The position numbers were made by a program, and so were the translations under genes. The notes under the pieces are model-generated. The model was not told where the DNA came from. It worked only from the letters and a program-made list of their open reading frames with translations, and searched no databases. From NCBI GenBank assembly GCA_039720395.1, contig CM077827.1, positions 22,472,375 through 22,536,374 on the forward strand: a stretch of 64,000 bases of DNA. The letters run 5' to 3'. This document shows positions 13,040 through 24,852 of this stretch, in pieces; positions within the stretch are counted from its first letter, which is position 1, and the number at the start of each line of letters is the position of its first letter. This DNA comes from Liquidambar formosana (lineage: Eukaryota > Streptophyta > Magnoliopsida > Saxifragales > Altingiaceae).

Positions 13040-13612
13040 TTCGAATGTGCAATCAAACATATCCAAAGAAATTGGGTGGAACCCCTACAGCAAGCCACTC
13101 AAAACGTTCTAGAACTCCGTAGCAATTCTAGATGGCAAAGTGCAGTGACTGGTCCCACGGCATCCCAGTCAAAAGCACACGTGAGCACTAGATTAAGGTG
13201 ACGTGGGATCCCCGCAGCAAATCCTAGAAATTTGGAATCCCGCGGCAATCCCATAAAACATTCCAAATTCGAACATGATTCAAATTTGAACATAGTCGGT
13301 CCCACAGCATCCCATCCAAATTTCCTTGACTTGCCTAATCAAGGTGCAATACAAGATCCCTGCAGCAAATCTCTAAATATTAAATACCCTTTCTCAATTC
13401 TTGTCCATTACGTACGCATAGCCTTGACGTGTGCGCTCATCTTTTTGAAAATCAGCACAACGTTCCCGCTTCTCCGCGACTCCTACTACGTGGCCTATAA
13501 AAAAGGAGTCCTCCCCTTCTAAACCTCTTCCCACATTCAACGTCCCCATACTTCTTCCCTCTAAAAAAACATCTCCAAAAAACTCTTTATCTCTGCTTTT
13601 CTTCTGTTCCTT

Positions 13613-15019
13613 ATGGCACTTAAAAGGCAGCATGGTTCTGCATCCTTCGAAGCAGACGAGTTCATCACCAAGAGGTAGTTGCCCACTATTCAGCCTGGCG
13701 AGATCATCATGCTCGTTTTTCGCCCGCAGGAGCACTTGTCCCAGCGCGTCCGATCTGGTAGGGTACGTCCCTTGAAACCTGTCTATTTTCTATGAAAACC
13801 GTGTCAATATTTAGATCTGAAATAAAATAATAGAAACTTACATTCATCTTAGTTTGCATACGAAACACCCAAAAAGCCACACTGCTATTAATTCTTGAAC
13901 TACCTAGCATGTGAAAGGGTATTGTAATTTAAAAAACTATCTACTATGCGTATGGACAATGCACACGTATAAAACCATGTGCGTACGCACACCTGAACAC
14001 GTGCACTCACAACACAATTGCTTGCTTAAGATTATTCGAGATATAACCGAGTTCTTCATACCTGTGCTGTTACTTACTTGTGCTTATCATGACAGGCGCA
14101 TCGCGGTGTTTCCACGTAGGAAAATATCAGCACTGCTTGAGATAGGTGCGGTTGCTTGAACGATGGTATCAAATCCCTTGTGGTCCAGGCGGGTTTTGGG
14201 GAGATCAAATCCCTTAGAAATTGCCTCACTGAGAGGTGGTGGGACTCTACCCATACCCTATATGTCATCGAACGAGAGGTCACCATGATGCTACATAACA
14301 TGTTTCGCCTACTGGTTTTGAGAATGGAAGGCCCTCCTATTTCCACGGCTTATCTTGTCAGGGAGAAAACTACCTAGTTCCAACAATGCGTGCTGGGCTT
14401 GCCATTATAATCCCCTCTAATGACATTCCTCATGAGGTTACACAAAGTGACTTGGTGACTTGATAGCCATCATCCCTTATATTGACCGGTTGTTTGGTGA
14501 GGAGATTGACCATGCTTCTTTTGATTGCGAGCGTTTACTGAAGAGCCTTTACACTGCACCCATACGTTCCCTATCCCCTACTCTCCATCCGATCCCTTTA
14601 CATCCCTTTTGAACTAATAGGCGCTCCTTACATGTAGGTAGCCCATGCTAAGAATAGCCATGGTGAGCTTGAGCCGGTTCTTCCAAAATGGACTGTCCCT
14701 TTCTATTTTACTTATGATATGCCGACAGAAGAACCAATTCCTAAAGTGAACAAGGCAATTGGGTATCCAATGGCAACAGGCACCCATTTGGTGAGTATCA
14801 TATCCCTGCATTTGTTAGAACACTTTATACAAATAATATACATGTCCTAACGATTTCCCCACCCATTTCTTTTAACAGCTCATTCATGATGAGGCATCGA
14901 AGCTCATCCGGATGGTAGGGAGTCATGGTCACAAACTTGTTACGCAAGCTAGCAATTTTAAAGAAAGTAGATGACGATGATGGTGAGGGTGATGGTGTCC
15001 CAGCTAGAGGCACCAGCGT
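13613..15019 (+). pseudogene. Plant mobile domain (PMD, aminotransferase-like) gene, antisense in element A, broken
   Basis: It runs opposite to its retrotransposon. Exon 1 starts MALKRQHGSASFEADEF at 13613 and has an in-frame TAG after ITKR. A long first intron ends at CAG 14095. Exon 2 contains the PMD hallmark as LTERWWDSTHTLYVI...EVTMMLHNMFRLLVL, with a frameshift near 14157. Further exon material encodes EPVLPKWTVPFYFTYDMPTE (about 14670-14730), ending at a GTGAGT donor near 14790, followed by an acidic DDDDGEGDGVPA segment cut by insertion F at 15020. Element E carries a homologous gene with the same exon order (29855-34850). PMD proteins (MAIN/MAIL in Arabidopsis) are nuclear and linked to silencing; the role of this copy is unknown. 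The stop and frameshift make it non-functional. Confidence 0.75.
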
Positions 15020-16952
15020 TGTCACGACCCGAAAATAGGCTATGACGTGTCAATAAAAAGAAGAATAAATAAAATGAAGTTCAAGGATGGTTTATAATAA
15101 AAATCATAGCTTTATAAAATATTTTTAGAAAATCCGGCATGATCCTGTCTGAAAATAGGACATACTAAGTTCTCGACAGTTTAAACCTATTCAATTTAAA
15201 ATAAAAAACATTCAACCATCCACAACAGGTAATTAAAGTAAGCTGGCATACTAGTTCCCACAGAGTTCTATTATCAATACAAGCAGTGTATAATACAATA
15301 AGTCTGTCTAAATAATATACAAGCCATAAAATTGTAAAATGCAACTGCACAACATCCATAATGCAATGCATATGCTAAGTCCGGTGTGATGCCTCCTCAT
15401 AAGAGTCATCCTTACTTTGCTCAAAGTCTGTAAAAGGTTTTGAAAATAGGTGTGAGTATAAACTCAGTAGGATACATTTTTCAAAATTGTATATCAAGGT
15501 TTTAAAAACCATTATGAACAATTATATAAAATGAGATAATAAGGGGTTACATATCACAATTTTAAAACAAGTACAGGAGAACATGAAAATCATTCATAAC
15601 ATAAATCTGCCATATCTGGAAATTCACAACATCATCAGTCTTTCAAACTGAATAATCCTCCCCAGGTCATGCAGAACCCTCATGCGCGGAAATGAGAGGA
15701 AACACTATGGATCCCTACATGGGTCCAGAAAGTAACCTCATCTTGAGGAAACACTATGAATCCTATATGGATCTAGAAAGTAACCTCATTTTGGGAATAC
15801 TACGGTCATTAAGACCGGAAAGTACCCCTTATCATTACATCCATTTTTATTTATAATTTTAGAAAAATGGGTTTCCAACACTTATATAAAAGTGACCCTT
15901 AAATAGTCCATTACAAGGATTTAACAAATAGGTTTTCAAAATCAGCCCATTGTATTCCAAATCATGTGAGGGTATGGCAAAACAACACTAATATAACTAA
16001 ATAGGGTATAAAACAAAACCCTAATTTCTCAAATATATGAATTTTTAAAAAATTCAAACCCCAATCCCATGTAAACATGTATCATATCATGTAAACATGC
16101 AAAAAAACCCATAATAATATACCAAATCATGCATACAATGGTTTACAACTATAAAAAATGCACCTACCTCTCAAATGGTAGCTAGAAATGTGAATCTAAG
16201 GGTGTACACGTGTAGATCAGGATGGAAATCACAAGATCCATGCGTTTCCACTCCTATCTTTTCCTTTTCCTCTTTTTTTTTCTTTTTTTGTTTTTTTTCT
16301 TCTTCTTCTTCTTCTTCTTCTTTTGCTTTTTTCTTTTTGCTTTTTTTTTTAAAAAAAAAATTCCTTCCCATGCACATCTTGCCTCTTGTTTCAAATAGAT
16401 CCTTCTCCCAAAATCTGCTCTTAGTGTAGAGGGTAATCCTTGATAAGGGTGTTAGAAGAAAGTCATTTAGGCCCAAAGGGGTTAACAAAGGATTTTTATT
16501 CTTTTGGAAAGGATAGTTGAAACGATGGCCTCTTTTCATCTTAATCTCCATTATTAAAAAAATGCAAAGGATAATGGTGTAATCTCCCAATTCATCTTTG
16601 GCATGCCTATCCTTGGATTTGTGTAAAAAAGGTTGCAAAGTTGCTTCGTTCTGGTGTGGACTAAGTGGAACCAATTAGTATCTTTTTAATATCTCCATTA
16701 ATGCGCAAGTTAATTAAGATAACTTGAATTTCCATGGGTTTCACTTTCCTTTATTGATCTTCATTAATTATCTCTTCTAGATTAAGAAAACTTTTGCATT
16801 CATGAAATTTCATTATTGGGAGACACATCATAATAAATGAAATCATGTTTTATTCCAAAAAAAAAAAAGAAAGAAAAGAACCAAACGCATAGGGATCTCA
16901 AAACTTCTTGGACTTGATAGACTAAAAGATATCTAGCACTCAGAAAAAAGCA
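15020..16952 (-). mobile_element. LTR-like insertion F (chromovirus-type LTR, right boundary tentative)
   Basis: It starts TGTCACGACCC, as K1 and K2 do, and interrupts the PMD gene of A. It shares with K1 and K2 a CGCGGAAATGAG-type block and GTACACGTGTAGATC-type sequence. The right end is placed at 16952 only because AGCGT follows there (16953-16957) and also precedes F (15015-15019). The end AAAAGCA does not resemble the ATTACA of its relatives, so the boundary is weak. It includes a pyrimidine tract with (TTC)n at 16264-16350. Confidence 0.5.
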
Positions 16953-17035
16953 AGCGTAGGCCAGATTCAATGACAGACTTGAAAGAAAAAAAAAAGACTT
17001 AACTTCCCATCCCGAAGCTTAGACGTTTGCATACC

Positions 17036-17587
17036 CTACTTATTGGAGGTATCTGGCTTTGGTAATGCCCCATTGTCAATCAAATCTTGAATCTCATGTT
17101 TCAATCTCGTGTAATTATCCGTCTTGTGTCCAATGCGTTGATGGAAGGCACAGAACTCATCCTGGATCCAAGTAGGGGCAATCAGATTTGGTAGTGATTT
17201 TGGTGTCAAGGCCTCCAAATATCCTTGTGCAAACAAGGCGGCAAAAGCCTCGGACAATGTCATCCCCAAGCTATCAAACTCCTTTGTTGCTCATGCTCTT
17301 TTGTTGTCCTTGACAAAATTACCATCATGTGACCTCTTGAGATTTGTCCTAAGGGAAGTCAATATGTAGTTGGAGTGGGTTAGGCTTTTCTCTTTCTGAA
17401 AGGTCAAAAACTCAGCTCCTTCTTCTTTATTTGCCTTCTTTTCCCTTCCCTCGAGTTGACTCATCATAAATGCTTCCATCCTAGCAAAGGCTTTATCAAG
17501 TGTAGTCTTGTCTTTCATCATCCTCTCTAGTTGATTCACTCTTGCCTCCAACTTAGCAAGCATCTCAATGAGTGTAGCATCGGCCAT
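17036..17587 (-). pseudogene. gag remnant of element A (Tat/Ogre type)
   Basis: A reading frame from MADATLIEML at 17587 shows a coiled-coil-like N-terminal part (LAKLEARVNQLERMM). After one in-frame TGA near 17291 comes a segment matching the end of Tat-lineage Gag: LGMTLSEAFAALFAQGYLEA, then zinc-finger-like CAFHQRIGHKTDNYTRLKHE and IQDLIDNGAL. The last metal ligand of CX2HX4GHX4C is Tyr. The capsid part, normally a few hundred residues between these segments, is missing, so gag is internally deleted. No protease or polymerase follows. Gag would normally form the particle and package element RNA; this copy cannot. Confidence 0.7.
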
Positions 17588-18467
17588 TCTTGTTTCCCGT
17601 AGGTGATAGGGATGTGCCAATCTGAATTTGCAACAGTAGGATCGAGTATGATAAGTACATCTCCCCAAACTTTGACCTTTACCCTAGCCTAAGTCCAATC
17701 AAACATCTTTGATCCATGTCAAACCACATCAATAGGCCTTGTCATGTTTACTAGATCTTCCAATGACCCATGATAGGTAGATGCCAATTACAAAGTCAAA
17801 CATCATTCTACCTTTTGGCCCATTACAAGTTCACACATATCTCACATGCTCACTTTGGATTTAAGCCCATTTCATCATTCTCATTTAGATGGGCTCAGTC
17901 CGATTACAAAATCACACTTCATTTTTATTTCTCACTCATCAAGTCTTAGGTAGAATGATATTGGACTTTTGATGTTCAATTTTAGAGGGGTTGTGTTCAT
18001 TCATTATAGTGGTCTACCCCTAGCTTTTAATAAGTCCACATGGTCCATCAACTTTCTTTGTTTGAGCCCATCATACACATAACTCACACTTCATTTGGAC
18101 TCTAGGCCCATTTCTTTTTATTATTTTTTCTTTTATTTATTCTTTTTTTTTTTTTCAATAGGCTTAGGTCCAATTACAACATCACTCAATCCTCTCTCAG
18201 TTGGGCTCAAACTAGAAAGCTTATGTATAACGTGAGCCTCGTCCCATCCCCACAATTCATTAGGCCTAAAATGCAAGTGATGCATGTCACACATTCACAC
18301 AAGGCTTGAAAAAGGCTGTCCATGGGCTTACTACGTGTGGTCAATCCAAAGGGTCTTCTTATTGCTCCAAAGGGTTACCCAAGCTAAGATGCTAAACAAG
18401 CCATCTGTTAACGTACATACTAGCTTACGAAAGGCTAGTGGCACAGGCTGTGGGTTGATGATGTAGG
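17588..18467 (-). other. Leader-like region of element A, no gene
   Basis: The stretch between gag and LTR G contains repeated short phrases such as AGGCCCATTTC and TGGGCTCA, with a T-rich tract at 18120-18155. I see no coding capacity. By position it is the 5' untranslated leader of A. Confidence 0.45.
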
Positions 18468-20126
18468 TGTTAGGATTATGCCCTAGAGCCAATCATGGAG
18501 ATGATTGTTTAGGGATTAGGAACAATCATTTGATTTCATTTATATATGTCACATTTATTATTGATTTAATAAAAGGGCTTATTCTATTATGTTTATATGC
18601 ATCATTTATATTTACATAATATGTCCATGGAGTTAGAGTTGAGAATATGGAATTACAAAGAGTTGTAATTTTGAGACTATAGATATATCTCTGTACTAAA
18701 CTCCTTAAGCATTCCTAGTTGAAGGTTCACTATGATGGACAGTAATGAACCATAGGACTAGCACTTGCTAGGTTGACTCTATAGGAGGATAGCTAGTCTC
18801 AAGCTATTTGTGTGGAGACACTACAACCAACAAGTGGGTGCCTATTATAAGAATAGGTACACTGAATGTGACCAAAGATATGAGATAAACTGAATGGAGT
18901 TTTATCCTACCTGTCAATCAGTTTCTCATTGTTATAGTGGTACAAGTAATCCTTAGACCTGAGACACCATAGTTGTCTTATGCATGTAGCTTTAGAAGTT
19001 TGATAACACTAAGTGCAGATCCTATTCAGGGGTCTGTAAAGGTGTTCATTGGCCCTACTGCTATGTGTATGAAGGCATGTGAGTGATCAACAAGGGATCC
19101 ATCACTCTCAGGAAAAAGAGAGAGAATGTCTCATATAGCATTCATAATATAACTCATTAAATCCATGGCCATGGTAGGATGAATATAAAAAGAGTTTCAT
19201 GAGTTCATCAATGAGTTGATATCTATGAATGAGTATAAAGTAATTGAACTAGGGACTTGACAGACTTCCATGTCCTATTAGTTCAATTGGAGACATTGTG
19301 TTGAAGGAAGGATGCAATTGTAACCTATAAACTATAACAGAAGGGTTCTTTGTAAATGACGATTCACCTCATTAAGGACCACACCATGAGCCATATGCTA
19401 GGTGTTACTCATGGTTAGTAGAAGCCCTAATTGATATAAGTGAGTTATAATCAATTAGGGAATTGGAAGGAGTTCCAATTAGACCCTAAATGGAAAGAGT
19501 TCCATTGTGCACACCTCATGCTATTCCTACTACTTAATGATGTGAACCCAATGGGTCACACACTGATCATGCAAGAAGGGCTTTAAAGTCTATGAGAGAA
19601 AGGGTTTTAGTGAATAAAGAATAGTTCTTTATAGGCCTATTTGTATTTGATACAAATAATAGGGGTTAATGTGCAATTAAGTGTAATTACACATAACCCT
19701 ATTAGGGTTTCTTCCCCATGGCCAGCCCCCTTTAGTGGGCTGCCTATATAAGTCACACTTATGTGTGACATGGCATAATAGGCTTGCACAATAAACCCTA
19801 GCCGTCCAGCCCCTTGGAGGCTCTCTTCTCTCTCTCTCTCTTCTCCACCTCTAGCAACAACAAGGAAGAAGAAAGAAAGGACTTGAAGCTCTAGCTAGGT
19901 GTGGATACCGTTGGAGGCAGCACACTTGGGCTGCTCATTCACCGCTGTCCGGAATCAAAGCTTGGAGCAAAAAGGAGAAGACAAAAATTCTGTAAGTGTT
20001 CTAACCCTCTTTGTAGTTAGGGTTTGATTTTGTGTTATGCATAGTTAGATTCATGGGCTGTGGAATCGTAGGAAAAATTTTTATATTCCGCACTTTGTAT
20101 TTTTCCCTCTTGTTCGATTCCCAACA
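18468..20126 (+). mobile_element. Solo LTR G, copia-type (TGTTAG...CCAACA)
   Basis: It is 1659 bp, starts TGTTAGGATTATGCCCTAGA and ends TTCGATTCCCAACA, with a perfect GTAGG duplication (18463-18467 and 20127-20131). The inverted ends TGTTAG/CCAACA are usual for Ty1/copia. A CT-rich stretch (about 19826-19845) precedes a possible leader. No internal domain or second LTR is present. Strand is assumed. Confidence 0.8.
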
Positions 20127-20289
20127 GTAGGTTGTGGATTGCCCATAGGAACGAATGGAACCCGGGAATCCTCACCAAGCTGTCGTTGGGGTGAACAAAG
20201 GCCAAAAGTGTGTGTGTGCGATTTTTGGTCATCTTAATTAAATTAAATTATTAATTATGATTAATAGACATTATGGAATCTAGCTCTCT

Positions 20290-20308
20290 ACCCCCAGTGG
20301 AGTCGCCA
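20290..20308 (-). other. Primer binding site of element A (tRNA-Arg type)
   Basis: In element sense, one base after the LTR end ...CTCACA, the sequence TGGCGACTCCACTGGGG matches the complement of the 3' end of plant tRNA-Arg(ACG) at 16 of 17 positions, as I recall that tRNA. Ogre/Tat elements commonly use tRNA-Arg. This fixes the orientation of A. Confidence 0.75.
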
Positions 20309-20374
20309 CTGTGAGCACTGCGCCCCGTGAACATGCACGGCTCGAGAATACGCACTAGCTTCAAAGGACTAGCG

Positions 20375-22668
20375 TGTCACGACCCAAATTAATTAAGCCG
20401 TGATCAATATTAATAAATCTAGTTTAATTAAGAAAATCATTTAGGAAGCACGTGAATGGCACGTGTTAGAAAACCTGTAATTTTAATAAAAATTTCGGCA
20501 TGACCCATTCGTAAATGGAACATACCATAACAAAATCCTGTATAAAAGAGTTATAAAAGTTCCTGTCATCCATCATTGGTATCATCACATGCTAAATAAA
20601 CCATATAAAGAGACCTACGAAATTAAAATATTACAAACCATAAGTTATTACATGTCTAGTGCCTATTGGCCGAATACAAAGTGTTTAGTTAATACATATC
20701 CATAATATTAAAATTTTTCCCATCAAAGCATAGCACCTCAAGGCGAGGTCTCCCCAGCTATGAAATCATCTGAAAAAGGTTTATAAACATAGGAGTGAGT
20801 ATAAAACTTAGTAGATATAATTTTCATATAGAAATAACCAAAGCATGATAATATAACCAATTAAAACCATGCTTAAAATAATTAAAACCCATGCAATGTC
20901 ATGAATGATATGCGACTCATGTCCATTTAACATAATCCATCATTACCAACCACTCCCGCAGGAGTCTTCGCGCGGAAACGGAGGATTTAAACCCACCTCC
21001 AAGAGGACAACACAAGGGTTCCTACCTGGAACCGGAAAGTAGCCTCTGATTCGGGAACACAAGGGTCCCTACCTGGAACCGGAAAGTACCCAGGACCAAA
21101 GGAATGGAAAACACCGCTAAGTCCCTTGACCGCTAGTAGTCCAAATCCAATGACCCTTTAATATACTTTTACCAAGTAATTAATCAAGTCCATTTCATGC
21201 ATTTTATGCCAATGAATGCCATGAGAGCATAAAAACTCATACACGTGTCAGTTATTCCAAAAATCAACAATATATAATTATTTCATAATTATATAACATG
21301 TGGGAGCTATGTAAAACATGTAAAATATAGACCAACAAGAATTTACATAGCATGTACCTTCCAAATAAACTAAAATATGACAAGTATATCAACCCATATA
21401 CTCCCAAAATTAATATTCCTAAATATAGGGTTACGTAAACTAGACCCCTCAGTACATGCATTACAAAATATACATGATAATACACCCAACAATCACAAAA
21501 ACTCATAAATAACACCAAAATATGTTTTTGTCCAACATATATGGGCTTATATACTAACCCATTATCATCCCTACGGTTAAAACCCATGAAAATTACACCT
21601 ACCTCACATATATTGCACCAAACGTAGAGAAAATGTGTTGGGAAGGTCGGATCTGAGCCTAGAAAGCATGAATGAGCTCCAAACTCTACAGATCAGGCTT
21701 GAATCCTCTCAAAGCACGTGTAGATCTTCAAATCCAGCCCCTAGAACGTGAATTGAGGAGAGAGAGAGTCAAAAACCCATGCATGCAAGAGAAAAATGTG
21801 ATTTTCTCTCTCCAAACACTCCCTTTCTCTCTCCTATCTTTCCCCTCTCTATCTTTTTCTCTCTCAAGTCCCTAACACTCAAAATGCTGAAAATGGGTGT
21901 TAGAATCGTGATATGAGGGTTTTATAAGGGGTGAGGGGCATATGCGTCATTTACGCAAAAAAAAAAAATTGCAAAATCCGCGATGCACGATCGATCGTAG
22001 GTTGAGGGTACGATCGATCGTGAAAAACAGAGGCAGAATTGCATTTCCGGGGCACTGACGATCAATCGTCCCAAGGTTAGGATCGATCGTCACTTGCTGA
22101 AAATGCCCAGTAACTCAGGCAAATGTGTATAAACTCCCACAGTACTTACCACTACCTTATTTACATTAAAAACATTTAAGTAAAAGGCTTAAAGTAATCT
22201 TCTCCATTCTTTTATTCTTCCTTTTACTTTAAGTTATTTAATGAAAATAAGCAAATAACCCCTCATTTGAATCCAAATAAAATATCAAAAAAATCAAATT
22301 CCAAGTAAATCAAAATCTCATTTTCAAGTTTTAGCATAAAATCCGACTCCCGACAGATTTTTCAAAAACAAACGTACGAGGAAACCGATCGAAACGTGAT
22401 AATAAAATCCCATAAAATCACATATATCTTATAATATTATAAACTTCCATTACCGCCAAAAATTATCTTTAAAAACGAAGTTTTTCGAAAATCCATTTTT
22501 TCCAACACTTAGCCAAATTTCAGCAGTCTAAAATTGTGAAATCACAAACATGTTAACATCGTACCCATGTGATGCCTATGCACCACAATACCCGACAAAA
22601 CAACTAATATACATGTAAATCATGCATTAAAGGTGAGATTATACTAATTAAATGATGCGGGCATTACA
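20375..22668 (-). mobile_element. Solo LTR K1 (chromovirus-type)
   Basis: It is 2294 bp, TGTCACGACCC...GGGCATTACA on the plus strand, with target duplication TAGCG / TAGCA (20370-20374, 22669-22673; one mismatch). K2 (25597-27526) is a shorter relative. It carries two pairs of GATCGATCG-type palindromes at about 21987-22091. No internal domain is present. Confidence 0.8.
21980..22095 (-). repeat. CGATCGATCG palindrome cassette of K1
   Basis: Three exact ACGATCGATCGT or GATCGATCGT words and one GATCAATCGT variant, arranged as two pairs separated by TAGGTTGAGGGTA and AAGGTTAG spacers. K2 has the corresponding block at 27240-27345 with altered words (GATCGATCGGCC). Confidence 0.7.
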
Positions 22669-22769
22669 TAGCACGGAGAGGAGTCGCCACCCAGGAAAAC
22701 CCGGGAACCAAATTAACCCCTTGTAAAGGTCTAACTCGTCATTACCAGAGTAGGTTCGGAGCTAGGGTA

Positions 22770-22802
22770 CGCCATTAGGAAGGTGTTAAGCACTCAATGG
22801 CG
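22770..22802 (-). other. Conserved stem-loop H3 in the 5' LTR of A
   Basis: In element sense CGCCATTG / TAATGGCG closes the same loop as in the other LTR, with one G-U pair in place of G-C. Confidence 0.65.
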
Positions 22803-23778
22803 CCCGATCCGTAGATCGGCCCCTACTTTATGTCTATTAATCATATTCAATTATTTAATTTAATTAAAATTACCCCTATTCATGCAAAGAATTAAAATAC
22901 ACACACGTTATGACAGTTATGTACATTATGCAACAAATACTAAATTAAATAAAGTAAATGAAAAAGAAGAAGTAATAAACAAATAATAAAGAAATCATAA
23001 AAGAAATAGCAAACAAATAAAATAAAAAAAGTAATAAAAGAAAAGTAAAAGAAGTGATAAAAAAAAGGCATGAGATATGTACGTGCAAGAAGTCATGAGA
23101 AGTGATAAAAATATTTTTAAAAAGTCATCAAAAGGTGGTAAAATGAGTAAAAGAAGGAAAAAGAGGAACAATGCGTACGCACACTAAACTGTGCGTATGC
23201 ATGGGGACCTTATGCTTGCGCCTCCAAACACTCAAAAGTCAGATCCCCTATTTAAACCCTATACTTAGCTATATATAGGGAAGGATTAGGTTAACCTTCC
23301 TTCGGAACCTTAGGAGCCTCTCCCGCCATTTAGCGCCGCTCCTTTTATTCCTAAAAGGTAGGCTGCGATCCCCCTTCCCATGATTCGGGAGAAATCCTCG
23401 AAAAATAAGGAAAATAAGATTTCTACGCATATGCGTAATTAAACGGCACGTACGCATAACTGCATAGTGCGTACGCATCATTTTGAACTTATCCGCATAA
23501 GTTACGCGTACGCATAGTGAGTTGTGCGTACGCATAACCACACCATGGTACGCATGGTGGTGTCATGTGTACGCATATCCCATTCATGCGTACGCACCAT
23601 CCCATTTCATAACTTTAAGTTACTTTTAGGGGCTATGATCGTGTGTGCGCGCGTATCTTAATCAATTTTACATACCGGTCAATTCGCTCACTCAAATGAA
23701 CCCAGGATAGGCAGCAAACTTTATGGGCCTCATCATTGGGAACTCACAAAAATATGGGGACAAAATGGGGTGTCTACA

Positions 23779-24409
23779 CCTCCTCATTTTGGAAAAAAAA
23801 CTGAAAAGGAAACGGCTGATTTGTGAGAGTTTCACACTTTCAAAGTTTCAAACAATCACTTTCACGTGAAAGTTTGAAACTAGTGGAAAAGCTCCTCATT
23901 TTGGACCAAAAAAACCTGAAAAGGTAGGCATAATAAACTGAAAAAGCGGGACCAAAAATTGGAAAAGGGAGCAGAAAACAACCAAAAAAAGACCCAGAAA
24001 GCAATTCAAACAATCACTTTCACGTGAAAGTTTGAAACTAGTGGAAAAGCTCCTCATTTTGGACAAAAAACCTGAAACGGTGGCACAATAAACTGAAAGA
24101 ATAGGACCAAAACTGGAAAAGGATGCAGAAAACAGCAAAAAAAAAGACCCAGAAAGTAGTTCAGTGGAACGATACGGATCTTAGTGTCGGTATCGACGAT
24201 ATATCGTCGATTTCTCCACGATTTCTCATATTATGTTAATGATATTATAAGTTATCGAGATATCGACGATATATCGTGATATATCGTCGATATCTCTCGA
24301 TATTTTGTTTTTTTTCAAAATTTCCAATTTCACATGAGAATATCGTATCGCCACCTTCCGATATGGCGATATATCACGATATCGTCGATATATTGCGATT
24401 TTTAAGACC
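23779..24409 (-). repeat. Outer end of hAT element J with reiterated palindromes
   Basis: Two and a half copies of a ~160-bp unit containing inverted arms around TTTCACGTGAAA (about 23850 and 24015) are followed by a block at 24170-24400 dominated by CGATATATCG and close variants. The end is GGTCTTAAAAATCGC in inward sense. The same block, inverted, opens J2 at 62596. Reiterated palindromic words near an end are the usual binding sites of hAT transposases. Confidence 0.7.
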
Positions 24410-24852
24410 ATGGTGGGCACTATTATTGTATGGATTAAAGGGGATAGTCTACTTATTAAAGCTTCAACGGGTAACTCTGTCTTAAATCTTCAGATTTTAA
24501 TCAGTTTGAATTTAAGGGGTATTTCTCACAAAGCTCCAAAAGTCATTATAGTGTTTTGGCATCTCCCTATAGCTGATTGGGTGAAAGTAAATTCTGATAG
24601 ATTAGCTAAGGGCAATATTAGCCTTGCTGGGGAGTTTTCTGAAATTGTCGTGGTTTTGTGAAAGGTTTTTATGGGTTTAGTTTGGTTTTTAATTAGCTTT
24701 TTTTGCTGAGCTCAAAAGTGTAATTCTTGTTGTATCATTTGCTTGGGAGAAGGGTTGGCGCAACTTATGGATTGAAATCGACTCATCTACATTTATTTCT
24801 TCTTTTCTTCTTTGCAAAATTACACGTTTAAAGCACCTTGACATTTGTTAAT
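24410..24852 (+). pseudogene. LINE RNase H domain fragment, frameshifted
   Basis: It encodes PIADWVKVNSDRLAKGNISL, which matches the start of the C-terminal RNase H domain of plant L1-type LINEs (PPxGWVKxNxDGAxKGNPGxAG). After a TGA at about 24659 and a frame change come FFAELKSVILVVSFAWEKGW and NLWIEIDSS. The first catalytic Asp is kept, but the following Gly is Arg and the frame is broken. It begins immediately at the end of J and is cut on the right by the TRIM. Confidence 0.7.

Larger units (their letters stand above)
4759..23778 (-). mobile_element. Element A: 19-kb Tat/Ogre-like LTR retrotransposon, non-autonomous, nested insertions
   Basis: It is bounded by a perfect 5-bp target duplication CCTCC (4754-4758 and 23779-23783) and by TG...CA LTR ends. 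The right copy is the 5' LTR (20310-23778) because a tRNA-Arg-type primer site lies inside it. The left copy is the 3' LTR (4759-12875), preceded in element sense by a purine tract. Without insertions the LTRs are about 1.15 and 1.17 kb. Between them lie a gag remnant, foreign insertions F and G, and an antisense plant mobile domain gene. No reverse transcriptase, RNase H or integrase motif was seen, so A must have been mobilised in trans or lost pol. The LTRs differ visibly (about 6 of the first 32 bases), so it is not young. Confidence 0.85.
20310..23778 (-). repeat. 5' LTR of element A, split by K1
   Basis: It starts TGTGAGCACTGCG and ends GTGTCTACA on the plus strand. Excluding K1 and one target repeat it is about 1.17 kb. 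It has four exact TGCGTACGCA palindromes (23172, 23468, 23525, 23587) and about six one- or two-base variants, mostly CG to TG/CA changes expected from methyl-cytosine decay. Confidence 0.85.
1..24409 (-). mobile_element. hAT element J, interrupted by element A, left end outside the window
   Basis: I join the transposase at 1-2807, the AT-rich tandem repeats to 4753 and the repeats at 23779-24409 into one element because element A, with its CCTCC target duplication, sits exactly inside one repeat unit. The sequence before 4754 resumes at 23784 in the middle of the same unit. The outer end reads, outward in, GGTCTTAAAAATCGC followed by many CGATATATCG-type palindromes. The second copy J2 at 62596 starts GGACCAAAATATCGC, so this is a genuine terminus. 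Subterminal reiterated transposase-binding words are typical of hAT elements. The other end and the target duplication are outside the window. Confidence 0.65.

Noticed and set aside
16171..16674. 167-codon minus frame rich in Lys/Glu
   Set aside because: Its core is the translation of a (GAA)n / A-rich tract inside insertion F.
15020..16952. F as a complete solo LTR with TSD AGCGT
   Set aside because: The left end is good, but the right end does not match the ATTACA ends of its relatives, so I list F only as tentative.
18284..18466. Small plus frame before LTR G
   Set aside because: 60 codons, no motif, within the leader of element A.
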